This document shows positions 6,456 through 6,668 of a DNA stretch of 6,668 nucleotides, in pieces; position 1 is the stretch's first letter; every line of letters begins with the position of its first letter. This DNA is from Oscillospiraceae bacterium UBA3851 (GTDB lineage Bacteria; Bacillota; Clostridia; Oscillospirales; Oscillospiraceae): contig DGHJ01000088.1 of the NCBI GenBank assembly GCA_002392625.1, forward strand, positions 1 to 6,668, written 5' to 3'. Both the position numbers and the translations under genes were made by a program. A model generated the notes under the pieces. That model did no database searches and was not told the origin of the DNA. It worked only from the letters and a program-made list of their open reading frames with translations.

Positions 6456-6668
6456 TCCATTTGGAAACCGTTACGCCGGAGAACTGGCGGCTTGACCTGC
6501 ACGTCCGGGACGATCAGCGCCGTTTTGTTTCAGACCGCGCGGGCATTCTTGCGCGGGCGTACGCCTATCGGGACAGCCGCAGCCGGGCGTTTGTCATCTA
6601 TCAGGATGAGCTGCCCGTGGGAATGGCCATGTACTATGATATAGACGAGGCAAACGAGTACAATTTCA
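6452..6668 (+). CDS. GNAT acetyltransferase, BltD/spermidine-acetyltransferase-like (N-terminal part, cut by window end)
   Basis: Only the first 72 codons are inside the window. The ATG at 6452 overlaps the previous stop (ATGA) and has a good AAAGGAG ribosome site (6438-6444) with 7 nt spacing, so the start is well supported and translational coupling is likely. The N-terminus (MIHLETVTPENWRLDLHV) leads to DDQRRFVSD, then an AYAYRDS segment, strand FVIYQDELPVGMAMYY and the acidic DIDEANEY. This is the layout of the BltD-like GNAT group, which includes bacterial spermine/spermidine acetyltransferases: strand 1, a Q-x-x-F/Y-V helix, then the central V-G-x-A/F-M-Y strand. The acetyl-CoA motif would lie beyond the window. 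The assignment rests on remembered family pattern, and the substrate is not proven. Bases 6541-6600 are 65% GC, richer than the partner gene just upstream. Confidence 0.8.
   Translation, partial: MIHLETVTPENWRLDLHVRDDQRRFVSDRAGILARAYAYRDSRSRAFVIYQDELPVGMAMYYDIDEANEYNF

Noticed and set aside
1..6668. CRISPR arrays, insertion sequences or defence islands
   Set aside because: No spaced direct repeats, transposase, terminal inverted repeats or known defence domains are visible on either strand.

Overview
The window looks like chromosomal DNA from a GC-rich gut-type Clostridia, most likely in or near Oscillospiraceae. This rests on a Bacillus-type full-length Mfd with GC-rich codon use, Gram-positive Shine-Dalgarno sites, a PrsA-like lipoprotein and tRNA genes with encoded CCA ends. 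The family-level placement is inference. All genes lie on the + strand.

Layout: (1) 46-504, a small AT-rich GNAT acetyltransferase, followed by a probable terminator at 517-547. (2) 608-5211, a very GC-rich two-gene unit: mfd (transcription-repair coupling factor, GTG start behind a strong ribosome binding site), overlapping by 4 nt a lipoprotein of the SurA/PrsA (parvulin-like) class. It is closed by a 12-bp hairpin with no U-tract and a second, larger GC-rich hairpin. (3) 5346-5594, a compact tRNA transcription unit: a near-consensus sigma-A promoter, tRNA-Thr(TGT), tRNA-Tyr(GTA) and a GNRA-capped intrinsic terminator. (4) 5603 to the window end, a new promoter driving an uncharacterised cytosolic protein with a complete gluzincin zinc-site signature (HExxH-x18-E). 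It overlaps by 4 nt a second GNAT acetyltransferase of the BltD/spermidine-acetyltransferase-like type, cut by the window end.

The mfd unit is housekeeping: Mfd removes RNA polymerase stalled at DNA lesions and recruits UvrA. The lipoprotein should act outside the membrane in folding of secreted proteins, so the two share expression rather than an obvious pathway. Base composition differs sharply between blocks: sampled 60-base lines are 40% GC in the first GNAT, 80% in mfd, 40% in the metalloprotein and 65% in the second GNAT. This suggests that the flanking genes are accessory. The least explained item is the gluzincin-GNAT pair directly behind the tRNA cluster. I found no CRISPR array, insertion sequence or defence system.
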